Assembly: GCF_030264295.1 (NCBI RefSeq)
Contig: NZ_CP127173.1
Location: 2,177,501 to 2,241,500, forward strand
Length of the DNA: 64,000 nucleotides
DNA from: Amycolatopsis nalaikhensis
GTDB lineage: Bacteria > Actinomycetota > Actinomycetes > Mycobacteriales > Pseudonocardiaceae
Reading direction: 5' to 3'
The notes below the pieces were generated by a model that worked only from the letters and a program-made list of their open reading frames with translations, was not told the origin of the DNA and ran no database searches. The first letter of the stretch is position 1. Each line of letters opens with the position of its first letter. Made by a program: the position numbers and the translations under genes. This document shows positions 8,537-16,989 of this stretch, in pieces.

Positions 8537-8856
8537 CCATGCCCGCATTCCTGCTCCCGCACACCGTGACCATCAAGCCCTACACCGGCACCGGCGCGTA
8601 CGGCCCGACCTTCGGCCGACCGTTCACCGTCCGCCGCGCCTACGTCGAGGACCGCCGGCGCCTGGTCCGCGCAACCGATGGCGCCGAGACCATCAGCGAA
8701 ACGACCGTGATCACCAGGCCCGGCCCCGCAGTACCGGCCGGCTCCGAGGTCACCGTGTGGCCCGGTGCGCCGGCCGAACGCACGGCGACCGTGATCACCG
8801 CGAGCACGTTCGACCACCCCAGCGCGCCGGCGCACCTCGAGATCACCCTCACGTAA
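8527..8856 (+). CDS. Head-tail stopper / minor capsid protein
   Basis: 109 residues from GTG 8527 (alternative ATG 8539), with GGAGG 8 bases upstream of the GTG. The protein is beta-rich: LLPHTVTIKPYTGTGAYGP, then RRAYVEDRRRLVR, PGPAVPAGSEVTVWPG and ERTATVITASTFDHP. This matches the small stopper or minor-capsid proteins that close the connector after packaging. It sits between the adaptor-like and the gp10-like gene, as expected in HK97-type head-tail modules. The assignment is from position and fold-like pattern. Confidence 0.72.
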   Translation: MALTMPAFLLPHTVTIKPYTGTGAYGPTFGRPFTVRRAYVEDRRRLVRATDGAETISETTVITRPGPAVPAGSEVTVWPGAPAERTATVITASTFDHPSAPAHLEITLT

Positions 8857-8870
8857 AGGAGGTACCCGCC

Positions 8871-9215
8871 GTGCGGCTCAAGACCGAGTTTCACTGGCAA
8901 GGCGATCACGTCCTCGAGGACTTCACCCGCAGTGCCGAGAAGGGCGTCAAGCTCGCCGCCGAGCACGTCCGCAGCGTCGCCGTAAATCGGGCGCCCAAAG
9001 ACACCGGCGCGCTCCGCAACACCGGCACGGCGACCACCGACGGACTCACCGGCGCCGTCTCGTTCGACACCGAGTACGCCGTGCGCCAGCACGAAGAGAC
9101 CACCTGGCACCACGAAGACGGCGAAGCGAAGTACCTCGAGACCGCACTCGATGACGAGATCGACGTCGCCCGGCAGATCATCGCCGCGCAGATCCGCAAG
9201 GCCACCCGCTCATGA
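8871..9215 (+). CDS. HK97 gp10-like head-tail joining protein
   Basis: 114 residues from GTG 8871 with AAAGGAGGT upstream. The core segment VAVNRAPKDTGALRNTG is the typical HK97-gp10 signature (APxDTGxLR), followed by FDTEYAVRQHEETTWHH (tail completion proteins usually show A-x-Y-x-E/H here) and a C-terminal helix DVARQIIAAQIRKA. It acts in joining heads and tails. Its last 4 bases overlap the ATG of the next gene (ATGA), showing translational coupling. Confidence 0.83.
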   Translation: MRLKTEFHWQGDHVLEDFTRSAEKGVKLAAEHVRSVAVNRAPKDTGALRNTGTATTDGLTGAVSFDTEYAVRQHEETTWHHEDGEAKYLETALDDEIDVARQIIAAQIRKATRS

Positions 9216-9640
9216 GGTTTGTCGTCGAGCTGGGCGACCTCATCGCCCGCCACCTCGCCGCGGCCGGCGTCGGAACCTACCGGGCCGACGCCGGCTACGC
9301 GGCCAACGAAACCGGCATCGTGTTCGGCGGCCTGCCCGCCGACCCGCCGCGCGCGCTCGCCCTGCTGCTCTACCCCCTCACCCACGACACCGACGCCGAC
9401 GCCGAGTACGGCCTGCGCATCCGCTTCCGCTCCGCCGACCAGGACCCGCGCGACCTGTTCGACCTCGTCGACGCCGCATTCGACGCGCTCGCCGGCGCCG
9501 GCGAGCACCAGCTCGGGCTCGGCGTCCACCTGGTCACCCGCGAGACCTCGAACCCCAGCGGCACCGACCAGAACGGCCGCTACGTGCACACCGACACCTA
9601 CCGGATTCGGGCACACCACCCGACCAAGTACCGGCCGTGA
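9212..9640 (+). CDS. Tail terminator / minor tail protein
   Basis: 142 residues from ATG 9212, coupled by ATGA to the gp10-like gene. The sequence LGDLIARHLAAAGVGTYR, then PPRALALLLYPLTHD and LGVHLVTRETSNPSGTDQNGRY fits the DUF3168/minor-capsid class of tail terminators, which cap the tail tube before joining to the head. Its place just before the major tail protein (apart from one inserted AT-rich gene) agrees with this. Confidence 0.75.
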   Translation: MRFVVELGDLIARHLAAAGVGTYRADAGYAANETGIVFGGLPADPPRALALLLYPLTHDTDADAEYGLRIRFRSADQDPRDLFDLVDAAFDALAGAGEHQLGLGVHLVTRETSNPSGTDQNGRYVHTDTYRIRAHHPTKYRP

Positions 9641-9665
9641 ACCGAGCTGGTTACGGTATATCCCC

Positions 9666-10184
9666 ATGCAGACGTCACAAGTCCCGATTTGGGTTCCCAT
9701 TATTGTCGGAGCCATCGGCTTAGTCGGAGTCCTTCTCGGGCAAGTCATTAACGGCTGGCGCGACAAGAACAAGGTTTTACAAGAAGAAGCCTTCAGGCGC
9801 GCCGCCATCTGGCGGGATATAAAGGTTGAGATCTACGTCGAACTAATCAACCTATTTCAGAAGAACTCAAACCTTAGCTTGAAGATCGACAGTAAAGTTT
9901 ACCCACACGAGGACACTATGACCTCGATTGAGAAATTCGCCAAGAACAGCGACAAAATCAAGAAATTTCGCCCCAGACTTAGACTCATGGCACCAAAGGA
10001 CGTGTATGACGCGTACGCTTCGGCCGTCAACGTCTATTCAGAGTTCTTTCAAAAAAGCGTGGACGAGTACATGAGCGCAAGAAATCCCGACGCCGACCTG
10101 AGCGACGAGATTTCGAAGATGTCCGCCGCAAACATGAAGATGCTTGCGCGAATGCGAATGGATCTCGGCATCCCATACCCTTAG
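9666..10184 (+). CDS. AT-richer membrane-anchored protein inserted between tail genes (moron candidate)
   Basis: 172 residues from ATG 9666. One strongly hydrophobic N-terminal segment (VPIWVPIIVGAIGLVGVLLG) is followed by a polar helical domain rich in Lys, Asn and Glu, with WRDIKVEIYVELINLFQKN and DVYDAYASAVNVYSEFFQK. No family recognised. Codon use differs sharply from its neighbours: many AAA, ATT and TTT codons, while the tail genes on both sides are extremely GC-rich. It sits between tail terminator and major tail protein, a place where phages rarely carry another tail gene. This points to recent acquisition and a host-directed role such as superinfection exclusion; that role is inference. 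Confidence 0.8.
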   Translation: MQTSQVPIWVPIIVGAIGLVGVLLGQVINGWRDKNKVLQEEAFRRAAIWRDIKVEIYVELINLFQKNSNLSLKIDSKVYPHEDTMTSIEKFAKNSDKIKKFRPRLRLMAPKDVYDAYASAVNVYSEFFQKSVDEYMSARNPDADLSDEISKMSAANMKMLARMRMDLGIPYP

Positions 10185-10199
10185 TCAATTGGAGTTTCT

Positions 10200-10721
10200 A
10201 TGGCCTTACGTTCCATGCTCGCCAGCGATTGGGCGCTCGACGTCGACACGGCCGCGAGCGGCGCCACTACTCCGCAGTGGACGCCGGTTCGCGGCCTGTC
10301 GAACTTCTCGGAGAGCACCGACGACAACACCGAGGACGACTCGACCAACGACGCGCCCGGGTGGGGCGCGGACGTCATCACGCAGCGGAAATGGAAGGTC
10401 GAGGCCGAGGGCAAGCGCAAGCGCGACACCGCGGCGACCGTCTACACCCCCGACCCCGGGCAGGAGTTCATCCGCAAGGCCGCGCGCAAGGTCGGCTTCT
10501 CGGCCGACGTGCATGTGCGGTGGTACCGCCGAGACGGCTCGCCGGACGCGTCCGAGGGCTACGCGCAGGTGTCCGAGTTCACCAAGGGCGGCGAGACGAC
10601 CGACCTCGAGCCGTTCAACTTCACGTTGCTGGGCCAAGGCGAGCCGCTCGAGGTCGCCAATCCCGTGACCACGCAACCGGCCGGCGGTGCCTCGGTCGCA
10701 TCGATGAGCGTGGGTAAGTGA
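10200..10721 (+). CDS. Major tail (tube) protein
   Basis: 173 residues from ATG 10200 behind TTGGAG. Segments typical of actinophage tube proteins are VRGLSNFSESTDDNTEDDSTND near residue 30, RKWKVEAEGKRKRD and a C-terminal Gly/Ala-rich extension. It forms the stacked hexamer tube of the siphovirus tail. It comes just before the tail assembly chaperone and shares one base of its stop with that gene's ATG (TGATG). Confidence 0.88.
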   Translation: MALRSMLASDWALDVDTAASGATTPQWTPVRGLSNFSESTDDNTEDDSTNDAPGWGADVITQRKWKVEAEGKRKRDTAATVYTPDPGQEFIRKAARKVGFSADVHVRWYRRDGSPDASEGYAQVSEFTKGGETTDLEPFNFTLLGQGEPLEVANPVTTQPAGGASVASMSVGK

Positions 10722-11418
10722 TGGCGTATCGGGATCTCGACGAGCTGCTCGACGGCGGGCTCGAGCTGCCCATCGGCGGCAAGGTCTACGCCGTTCCGCC
10801 GGTCGACGCCGAGACCGGTCTGAGGTTGCAGCGGCTTCACGACTGGATGTTCGGCGTGGCGGCCGCGGTCAAGGCACACGAGGACGACCCCGACGCCGGC
10901 GATCTGTCGGTGCCGGAACCGGGCGGCGAGCTGCTGTCGGACGCGCAGGAAATCGACATGTACCGCAAGTCGCTCGGCACGGCCTATGACGAGATGGTCG
11001 CCGACGGTGTCGCGTGGCCGCGGTTCAAGGTCGCCGGCATGACTGCGTTTCTGCACCACACGCAGAGCCCGGAGGCCGCCGAGGCGTACTGGAACGCCGG
11101 CGGCCGCCCGGAAGCCTCGGCGGGGAATCGGGCGAGCCGTCGCGCGGCGGCCCGATCGACCCCGCAACGGGCATCCGGGAGTGGTACGACCCGGACACGG
11201 AAGGCGGCGCCGGCGACGGCCCGCGCTGGTCGGACATCTTCGCGCGCTGGTCGCTCGTCGAGCTAGACCTGCACGAGGTCTACGGGCTCGACCTCGAGGT
11301 GCCCGGCTTGCTGCGCGCCCGCTCGTGGCGCTGGCTGCGCATCCGCATCGCCGGCTTGTTCTCCACCGACGCGAGCCGGCTACGTCGCGCGCTGTACCCC
11401 GAGAGTGACCGAGCCTGA
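10721..11418 (+). CDS. Tail assembly chaperone with -1 frameshift (G and GT products)
   Basis: Phage tails with a tape measure use two chaperones, the longer made by ribosomal -1 frameshifting. The short form reads 10721..11266 (181 residues; GTG 10718 is an alternative start). The second part is in the -1 frame and ends at 11418, with a coherent sequence: PIDPATGIREWYDPDTEGG, DIFARWSLVELDLHEVYGLDL and LLRARSWRWLRIRIAGL, typical of the T domain. The likely slip site is GGGGAAT at 11122-11128, where a zero-frame GGG can re-pair one base back. Unlike the frameshifts in the capsid and tape-measure genes, this one is expected for the family. Confidence 0.85.
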
Positions 11419-11452
11419 CAGAACAACCCCTGGTAGATGCAACAATCTGTCG

Positions 11453-12388
11453 ATGACCTCGATGACCGAGCGTGAAGAACGCGATATCCGCGAGTACGTC
11501 GCATCTCAGACACCGCGAGAGTCGCAGGATGAAGTCACGTTAGTACAGAAGGTGGGCCGTCGGCGGTTAGCCGGGCGGACTCACGACCTCTACGACGTGT
11601 GGATGTCCAGCGGTCAGCGCTGGTGGGTCATCACTGACATGACGAATCTTTACTCACAAAATGACTTCAAGAGTCTTGATCAAGTTTTTACATACCATAT
11701 CGGCCTCAACATCGTTCTCCAAGAACAATTCAAAGTACAGCCAAACGAAGAGCAAACCGAGCATGTCGGCAGGTCATGGCGGCGATACATTGGAGCCGTC
11801 GAGGCGATGGCCACCGCAGAGGAAGCAGAAGATTTTCAGGCCGTCGGCATACGCTGCCGTGAAGTACTTCTAGCGTTGGTCCGCGACTACACGGACGCCG
11901 ACTGGGTACAACAACCCGAAGAGCGCCCCAAAGACGCAAGCGCCAAACAATGGTTTGAGATCTTCTCCAGGAGCCTGACAAAAAAGAGCAAGCTCCGTTC
12001 GTACATGAAAACGCTCGCAGAAAAAACTTGGGATATGACCGTGTGGCTTCAGCATTACGTCGACGCCACCGAGAGCGACGCCGAGATAGTGCTTGAGGCT
12101 ACACAGCAAATCTTGAAGATCTTTACCTTGCTTCGAATTCGCGTCGAGAATCCCGACGAGCAGCGTTGCCCGAATTGCGACTCATACCAATTAGCCGAAG
12201 AGAGCAGCGGACTCGTAGAGCACGAGGGAAAATTCGGCACCTTCCTCTACGACGAATGCTCTTCGTGTGGATGGAAGTCCGACCAGGAATTCGACCCCTG
12301 GCCTCCCGATCGAATCCAGCGACTCATCGACTACGCAAGCGGAACATGGAATCCGCCAAAGAAAGAGCTAGAAGATTTCGAAGTATAG
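11453..12388 (+). CDS. AT-richer zinc-ribbon protein inserted before the tape measure (moron candidate)
   Basis: 311 residues from ATG 11453 (an in-frame GTG at 11405 is also possible). The middle contains AEDFQAVGIRCREVLLALV, then SLTKKSKLRSYMKTLAEKTWD and a helix ESDAEIVLEATQQILKIF, and the C-terminus has a zinc ribbon CPNC...CSSC followed by GWKSDQEFDPWPPDR. I believe similar proteins of unknown function are scattered in bacterial genomes near mobile elements, but I cannot name the family. It lies between chaperone and tape measure, normally adjacent genes, and has visibly lower G+C and non-host codons. It is an accessory gene; defence or host takeover is inference. Confidence 0.8.
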   Translation: MTSMTEREERDIREYVASQTPRESQDEVTLVQKVGRRRLAGRTHDLYDVWMSSGQRWWVITDMTNLYSQNDFKSLDQVFTYHIGLNIVLQEQFKVQPNEEQTEHVGRSWRRYIGAVEAMATAEEAEDFQAVGIRCREVLLALVRDYTDADWVQQPEERPKDASAKQWFEIFSRSLTKKSKLRSYMKTLAEKTWDMTVWLQHYVDATESDAEIVLEATQQILKIFTLLRIRVENPDEQRCPNCDSYQLAEESSGLVEHEGKFGTFLYDECSSCGWKSDQEFDPWPPDRIQRLIDYASGTWNPPKKELEDFEV

Positions 12389-12492
12389 AGAAGTCTGCCC
12401 ACGCGGCGGCCAACTCTAAATAGCTAGACCTCGCTTGCACTTGTAGAACACTTTTCCACCCATAACTGAATAGCGGTACGGGGGTGGTCCCC

Positions 12493-14890
12493 GTGGCGCT
12501 CACCATCGGCGAGCTTGTCGGTTACCTCCGGATCGACGACAAGGGCGTCGCCGGCAAGCTCGCGCAGGCCCGCGCCCGGTTCGCCGCCGCAGCACGTGAC
12601 ACCGACGTCTACGACAACGCGCTCATGCGCGCGGGCAAGTCCGCGCGCGACCTGGCGCTCTCCGCGGGCGCGAGCGCGCTCAGGGTCGGCGCGCTCGCCG
12701 GTGCCGCGAACCTTGCCGGTGGCGCGCTCGGTGCCCTCGGCGGCGGCATCGTCACCGCCTCGGGCGCGCTGCTGATCCTGCCCGGTGCCGCGGTCGCCGG
12801 CGGTGCCGCGCTCGCGTCGCTCAAGGTCGGGTTGTCCGGGTTCGGCGACGCCTTGAAGGCGATTGACGATCCGGCGAAGTTCGCCGAGGCCACCGCGAAA
12901 CTCGCCCCCGCCGCGCGCGACACGGCGAACGCCGTGCGCGACTTGGCGCCGGCGTGGGACGCGGTCAAACGCTCGGTACAGCAAGAGCTGTTCTCCGAGA
13001 TGGGGCGACGTGGTGCGCCAGCTCGGCGCGCAGTACCTCCCGATTCTCAAGCGCGGTATGACCGACGTCGCCTCGAGTTTCGGCGTCGGCGCCGCCGGCC
13101 TGGCCGCGTTCCTGCGCGAAGCGCAGACCGGGCGCGACGTGGCGACGATCTTCGACAACAGCTCGACCGCGGTGTCGAACCTGGCCGAGGTCACGCAGCC
13201 ACTCGCGCAGGTCTTCCGCGACGTCGCGGCCGTCGGCTCGACTGTGTTCGCCGACCTCACCACCGGTGCCGGCTCGGCCGCCGAGCGGTTCGCCGCGTTC
13301 ATCGCCGCGGCGCGCGAGTCCGGGCAGCTCGAGGCGTGGATGCGCAACGGACTCAATGCGCTACAGCAGCTCGGCCAGCTCGCCGGCAACGTCGGCGGCA
13401 TCATCTCGGCCGTCTTCTCGGCGATGTCGACGAACGGCGCGTCGACCCTCGACGTGCTCGTGCAGGCAACCGGCGCCGTGCGGGACTTCCTCACCTCCGC
13501 GCAGGGCGCCACCCTGCTACAACAGGTCTTCGGCGGCATCGCCGCGGCCGGCCGCGGCCTGGCCCCGGTGTTCGCCGAGATCGGGCGCGTTCTGGTCTCC
13601 GACGTCGGCCCGGCGCTAGCCACCCTCGGCCCGCAGCTCGGCGCCGCGCTCGCGTCCCTGGCACCCGCCGTCGCGCCGCTGGGCAGCATGCTCGCCGCCC
13701 TGGCCCCAGTGGTCGCCGCGGTCGCGCAGAGCTTGGCCGGCGGACTGGCCTCGGCCGTGACGTCGCTCGAGCCCGCCGTCGTCGCCCTGGCTCCCGGTCT
13801 GGCCACGCTCGCGCGCCAGATCGGCACCGTTCTCGCCGCCGCACTCCAGGTCGCCGGCCCGCTTCTGGCGATGCTCGCCGGTTTCCTGTCCGACAACATG
13901 ACGTGGCTCGGCCCCCTGGCGATCGGGTTTGCCACCGTCGCCGTGGCCGCCGGTCCGCTCACGACGCTTATCGGTGGCCTCTCGACCGCTTTTCGCTCAG
14001 TGACAACGGTTTTTAACGCCTTGCGGGTAGCGATGATGACCAACCCGTTTATTTTGATCGCAACGGCCGTCGCGCTTCTCGCCGTATTGATCATCTCGAA
14101 TTGGGACACGATCAAGAACGCGATTGGCGCCGCGCTCGATTGGATCGGAAATTTCATTTCCGGCGCGGTCGACTTCATCGTCAATCTGTTCTTGAACTGG
14201 TCACTTCCCGGGCTGATCATCAAGCATTGGGACACCATCGTTGCCGGTGTCCGTACCGCGGTGAACTGGGTCCTTGACGCGGTCGCCTGGCTCGGCTCCC
14301 TGCCGGGGAAAGTGGCCGCCTGGTTCGGAGATCTAACGCGGGCTGCGATCGGCAAGGCGGCCGAGCTGGTCAACTGGCTACGCGGCCTGCCGGGGCGCGT
14401 ACTCGACGGACTCGGCAATTTCGGCTCGCTTCTCCTGAACGCGGGACGCGACTTGCTCACCGGTTTGTGGAACGGGATTCAGAATGCGGCGAGCTGGCTC
14501 AAAAACAAGGTGCTCGGGTTCTTCGGCGACTTGCTCCCGGGATGGGCAAAAGACATTTTGGGGATCAACTCGCCGTCGACGGTGTTCGCCGGAATCGGCC
14601 GGTGGATTCCGCCCGGCCTGGCCGGCGGTATCGACAAGGCGGCCGGCGTCGCGCTGCGCTCGGCGTCCGATCTCGCGACGCGCGTGTCGGACACGATGGC
14701 GGCCGGCCTGACCACGCCGGCGCTCGCATTCGCCGGAGCGCCGAACGCCGGCACCGGTGGCGCGGCCGGCGCCTACGCGGCAACCGCGAGCCGACCCACC
14801 GTGCACATTGACCAGTTCCACGCGACGCCGGCGCAGTCGCCGGCCGACATCGCCGGCGAGCTGGACTGGTTGAGCCGCGGGGGTGGGTAG
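12493..14890 (+). CDS. Tape measure protein, apparent single-base frameshift
   Basis: About 798 residues when repaired; it sets tail length and helps DNA entry. The start is GTG 12493 (GTG 12484 also in frame). The first frame encodes IGELVGYLRIDDKGVAGKL and a long Ala/Gly-rich hydrophobic helix to QQELFSEMG at about 13003; the second frame continues with DVVRQLGAQYLPILKRGMTD to the stop. Joining them needs removal of one G from the GGGG run at 13002-13005. Later parts show several hydrophobic segments (LIATAVALLAVLIISNWDTI) and tape-measure-type repeats (WDTIKNAIG, WDTIVAGVR). The C-terminal LGINSPSTVFAGIGRWIPPGLAGGI is diagnostic. It is either an assembly indel or a defect that would abolish tails. 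Confidence 0.9.
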
Positions 14891-15774
14891 TGGCTGCCGG
14901 AGACCTGATCACCCGCGACGGACAACTCGAGTGGCGCGGCATCCTGCTCGGCGCCGGCACGGCGTACGGATGGCGCGCCCTCGAGGGATGGCTCGACCTG
15001 CCACAGATGCGCGGCGGCGACGTCGACCGGCCCGGACAACACGGCGCGTTCCCCGGGCAGTTGCTCGCGCAGTCGCGCACGATCACCTACTCGTTCGTGA
15101 TCTCGGCGCGGCGCGCCACGCGCGAGCAGTACGCGGCCGCCGTCGAGCTGCTGCGCGCGGCCACCACGCCGACGGAGAACCCCGACGAGGAACCGCTCGT
15201 AATCCGGCTCGCCGGCCGGACCTGGCAGGCACTCGCCCGGTGCACTCGCCGGTCGGTGCCGACCGGGCTCGCCTACGACGCCGGCTACGTCGCCGGCGCG
15301 GTGCAGTGGGTCGCCACCGATCCGCGGTTGCTCGAGCTGCCCGGCTACACCGCCTCGACCACGCTCGGCGCGGTGGGCTCCGGCGGACTCGCCTTCCCGG
15401 TGCGGTTCCCGATGCCGTTCGGCGCGGCCGCCCGCGGCGGAGTCATCACCTGGACCAACACCGGCACGGCCGAGGCGTGGCCGGTCTGGCGCATCGCCGG
15501 CCCGGTCCGCGGCCCCTCCATCACCCGGCGCGACACGGGGCAAGCCCTCGAGTTCGATCCCGACTGGATCATCCCGGCCGGCCAAGTCGTCGAGGTCGAC
15601 ACGCTCGCCCGAACCGTGTTGTTCGTCGGCAGCAACGTCTCGGCCTCCGACCGCCTGTTCACCCGCGGGTGGTTCAGCTTCCCACCCGACCGCGAAGTAC
15701 AAGCCGTTTTTGCTTCTGCCGCAACGAGTTCCGACTCGCGCCTGTCGGTGACCGTGCACAACACCGCGATGTGA
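14890..15774 (+). CDS. Distal tail protein
   Basis: 294 residues from GTG 14890, sharing one base with the stop of the tape measure. It belongs to the siphovirus tail-tip (Dit / 'phage tail family') group: WRGILLGAGTAYGWRALEGW at the start, SRTITYSFVISARRATREQY, the sandwich segment RVDTLARTV-like near the end, and a galectin-like C-terminal region. The distal tail hexamer joins the tube to the baseplate or fibre. Position right after the tape measure fits exactly. Confidence 0.87.
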   Translation: MAAGDLITRDGQLEWRGILLGAGTAYGWRALEGWLDLPQMRGGDVDRPGQHGAFPGQLLAQSRTITYSFVISARRATREQYAAAVELLRAATTPTENPDEEPLVIRLAGRTWQALARCTRRSVPTGLAYDAGYVAGAVQWVATDPRLLELPGYTASTTLGAVGSGGLAFPVRFPMPFGAAARGGVITWTNTGTAEAWPVWRIAGPVRGPSITRRDTGQALEFDPDWIIPAGQVVEVDTLARTVLFVGSNVSASDRLFTRGWFSFPPDREVQAVFASAATSSDSRLSVTVHNTAM

Positions 15775-15789
15775 GACGGAGGTTTTCCT

Positions 15790-16989
15790 ATGCCTGAAAG
15801 GAATTCGTGGGCCGTCGGTTCTGACACCGCGCCACTGATCACCACCGAAGATGCCCGGGTCGCGGTGTCCGCGCTACTCATTCCCGGGCCGAGTGGGGTC
15901 ACCGCGCGCGACGGTATCCGACCCGGACCCGGCACCCCGGGCCGTGTGCACGCAGCCGGCACGGCAAGCGGCTCGATCGTGGTCGAGCCGTTCCAAGGCA
16001 GCATCCGCGCCTCGCGCGGCATCGGCTCGTACCTGGTGTCGCTGGACAGCCCGAAGACGCTCGACGTACTCGCCGTACCGGCAGACCCGGCCAACGACCG
16101 TCACGACCTGGTGATCGCACAGCAGTCCGACGAGTTCTACCTCGACACCGCGACGAAGTTCGAGGTTCGGCTCGTGCGCGGGACCGCCTCGGCGACGCCG
16201 GGCGACCCCGTCGTCGACGGCTCGCGCGACTGGTTCACCCTCGGCCGGGTCCGGGTGACCGCCGGCGCGGACAAGGTCACCGACGCCATGATCGACCCGC
16301 TACCGCCCGGGTGGACGGTCGCCCTCGGCGGCTTGCTTCCAGTGGGCAACCTCGCCGAGCGCAACGCGGTCGCTGCCTACGCGGGGCAGCAGGTCTACCG
16401 GCTCGACAAGGGTTGGACCGAGGTTTACGACGGTGCCGCGTGGCGGGTGCGCGGGCAGGTGACCGCGGCCGCGCTCGCCGACATCACCGACCCGTACCCG
16501 GGGCAACTTGTCGTCCTCGCCGGCACAGGCGGGCTCTACCGCTGGAACGGCGAGAAGTGGCTGTACGCCGCGCTCGTGAGCGGCGCGACGCCTGGCGGCG
16601 ACTGGACCATTACCACCAACCAGCCGACCTCGAACACTCCGGCTCTGCTCGCCTTCCCGCAGGTCAACCGGCCACCGGTCGGCATCACGCTCGCCGGCGG
16701 GGTGTTCACCATCGGCGAACCCGGGTGGTGGGATCTCTCCCTGAACCTGCGGTACACCATCGTGAGCACCGACAAGTACGCCATGATCGGCGGCTCCTCC
16801 GCGGGCAACCTGTTCGCCAAGGACAGCGTTGCCGGTGGCGGCAACAACATCTCGGCCTCTACCTCGAGGTGGCTCGACAAGGGCGCGCAAATCCGGTGCT
16901 ACGGCTACTCGGGCGCGCCGAGCGCGGTCACCAAGGAATCCGCCGGTGACCTGATCAGCGGGTTTACCGCGGTGTGGCGGGGTCCGTGA
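15790..16989 (+). CDS. Minor tail / baseplate protein
   Basis: 399 residues from ATG 15790 with CGGAGG 8 bases upstream. The N-terminal 200 residues (ARVAVSALLIPGPSGVTARDGIR, GTASGSIVVEPFQGSIRASRG, DRHDLVIAQQSDEFY) match the structural protein often found after the distal tail gene in actinophages. The C-terminal part is beta-rich (WRVRGQVTAAALADITDPYPGQL, TIGEPGWWDLSLNLRYTI), a likely carbohydrate-facing or trimerising module. It overlaps the next minor tail gene by one base. It may contribute to receptor binding, but no specific ligand can be read. Confidence 0.78.
   Translation: MPERNSWAVGSDTAPLITTEDARVAVSALLIPGPSGVTARDGIRPGPGTPGRVHAAGTASGSIVVEPFQGSIRASRGIGSYLVSLDSPKTLDVLAVPADPANDRHDLVIAQQSDEFYLDTATKFEVRLVRGTASATPGDPVVDGSRDWFTLGRVRVTAGADKVTDAMIDPLPPGWTVALGGLLPVGNLAERNAVAAYAGQQVYRLDKGWTEVYDGAAWRVRGQVTAAALADITDPYPGQLVVLAGTGGLYRWNGEKWLYAALVSGATPGGDWTITTNQPTSNTPALLAFPQVNRPPVGITLAGGVFTIGEPGWWDLSLNLRYTIVSTDKYAMIGGSSAGNLFAKDSVAGGGNNISASTSRWLDKGAQIRCYGYSGAPSAVTKESAGDLISGFTAVWRGP

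Noticed and set aside
12424..14460. Long open frame on the minus strand opposite the tape-measure gene (678 codons)
   Set aside because: It is Ala/Ser/Pro/Thr-rich noise from the complementary strand of a GC-rich gene; no ribosome site or domain, and the rightward frame has clear tape-measure features.
12863..14890. Tape measure starting at an ATG in the second frame only
   Set aside because: The first frame (12493-13003) has a proper start and tape-measure-like N-terminus that joins the second exactly at a G run.
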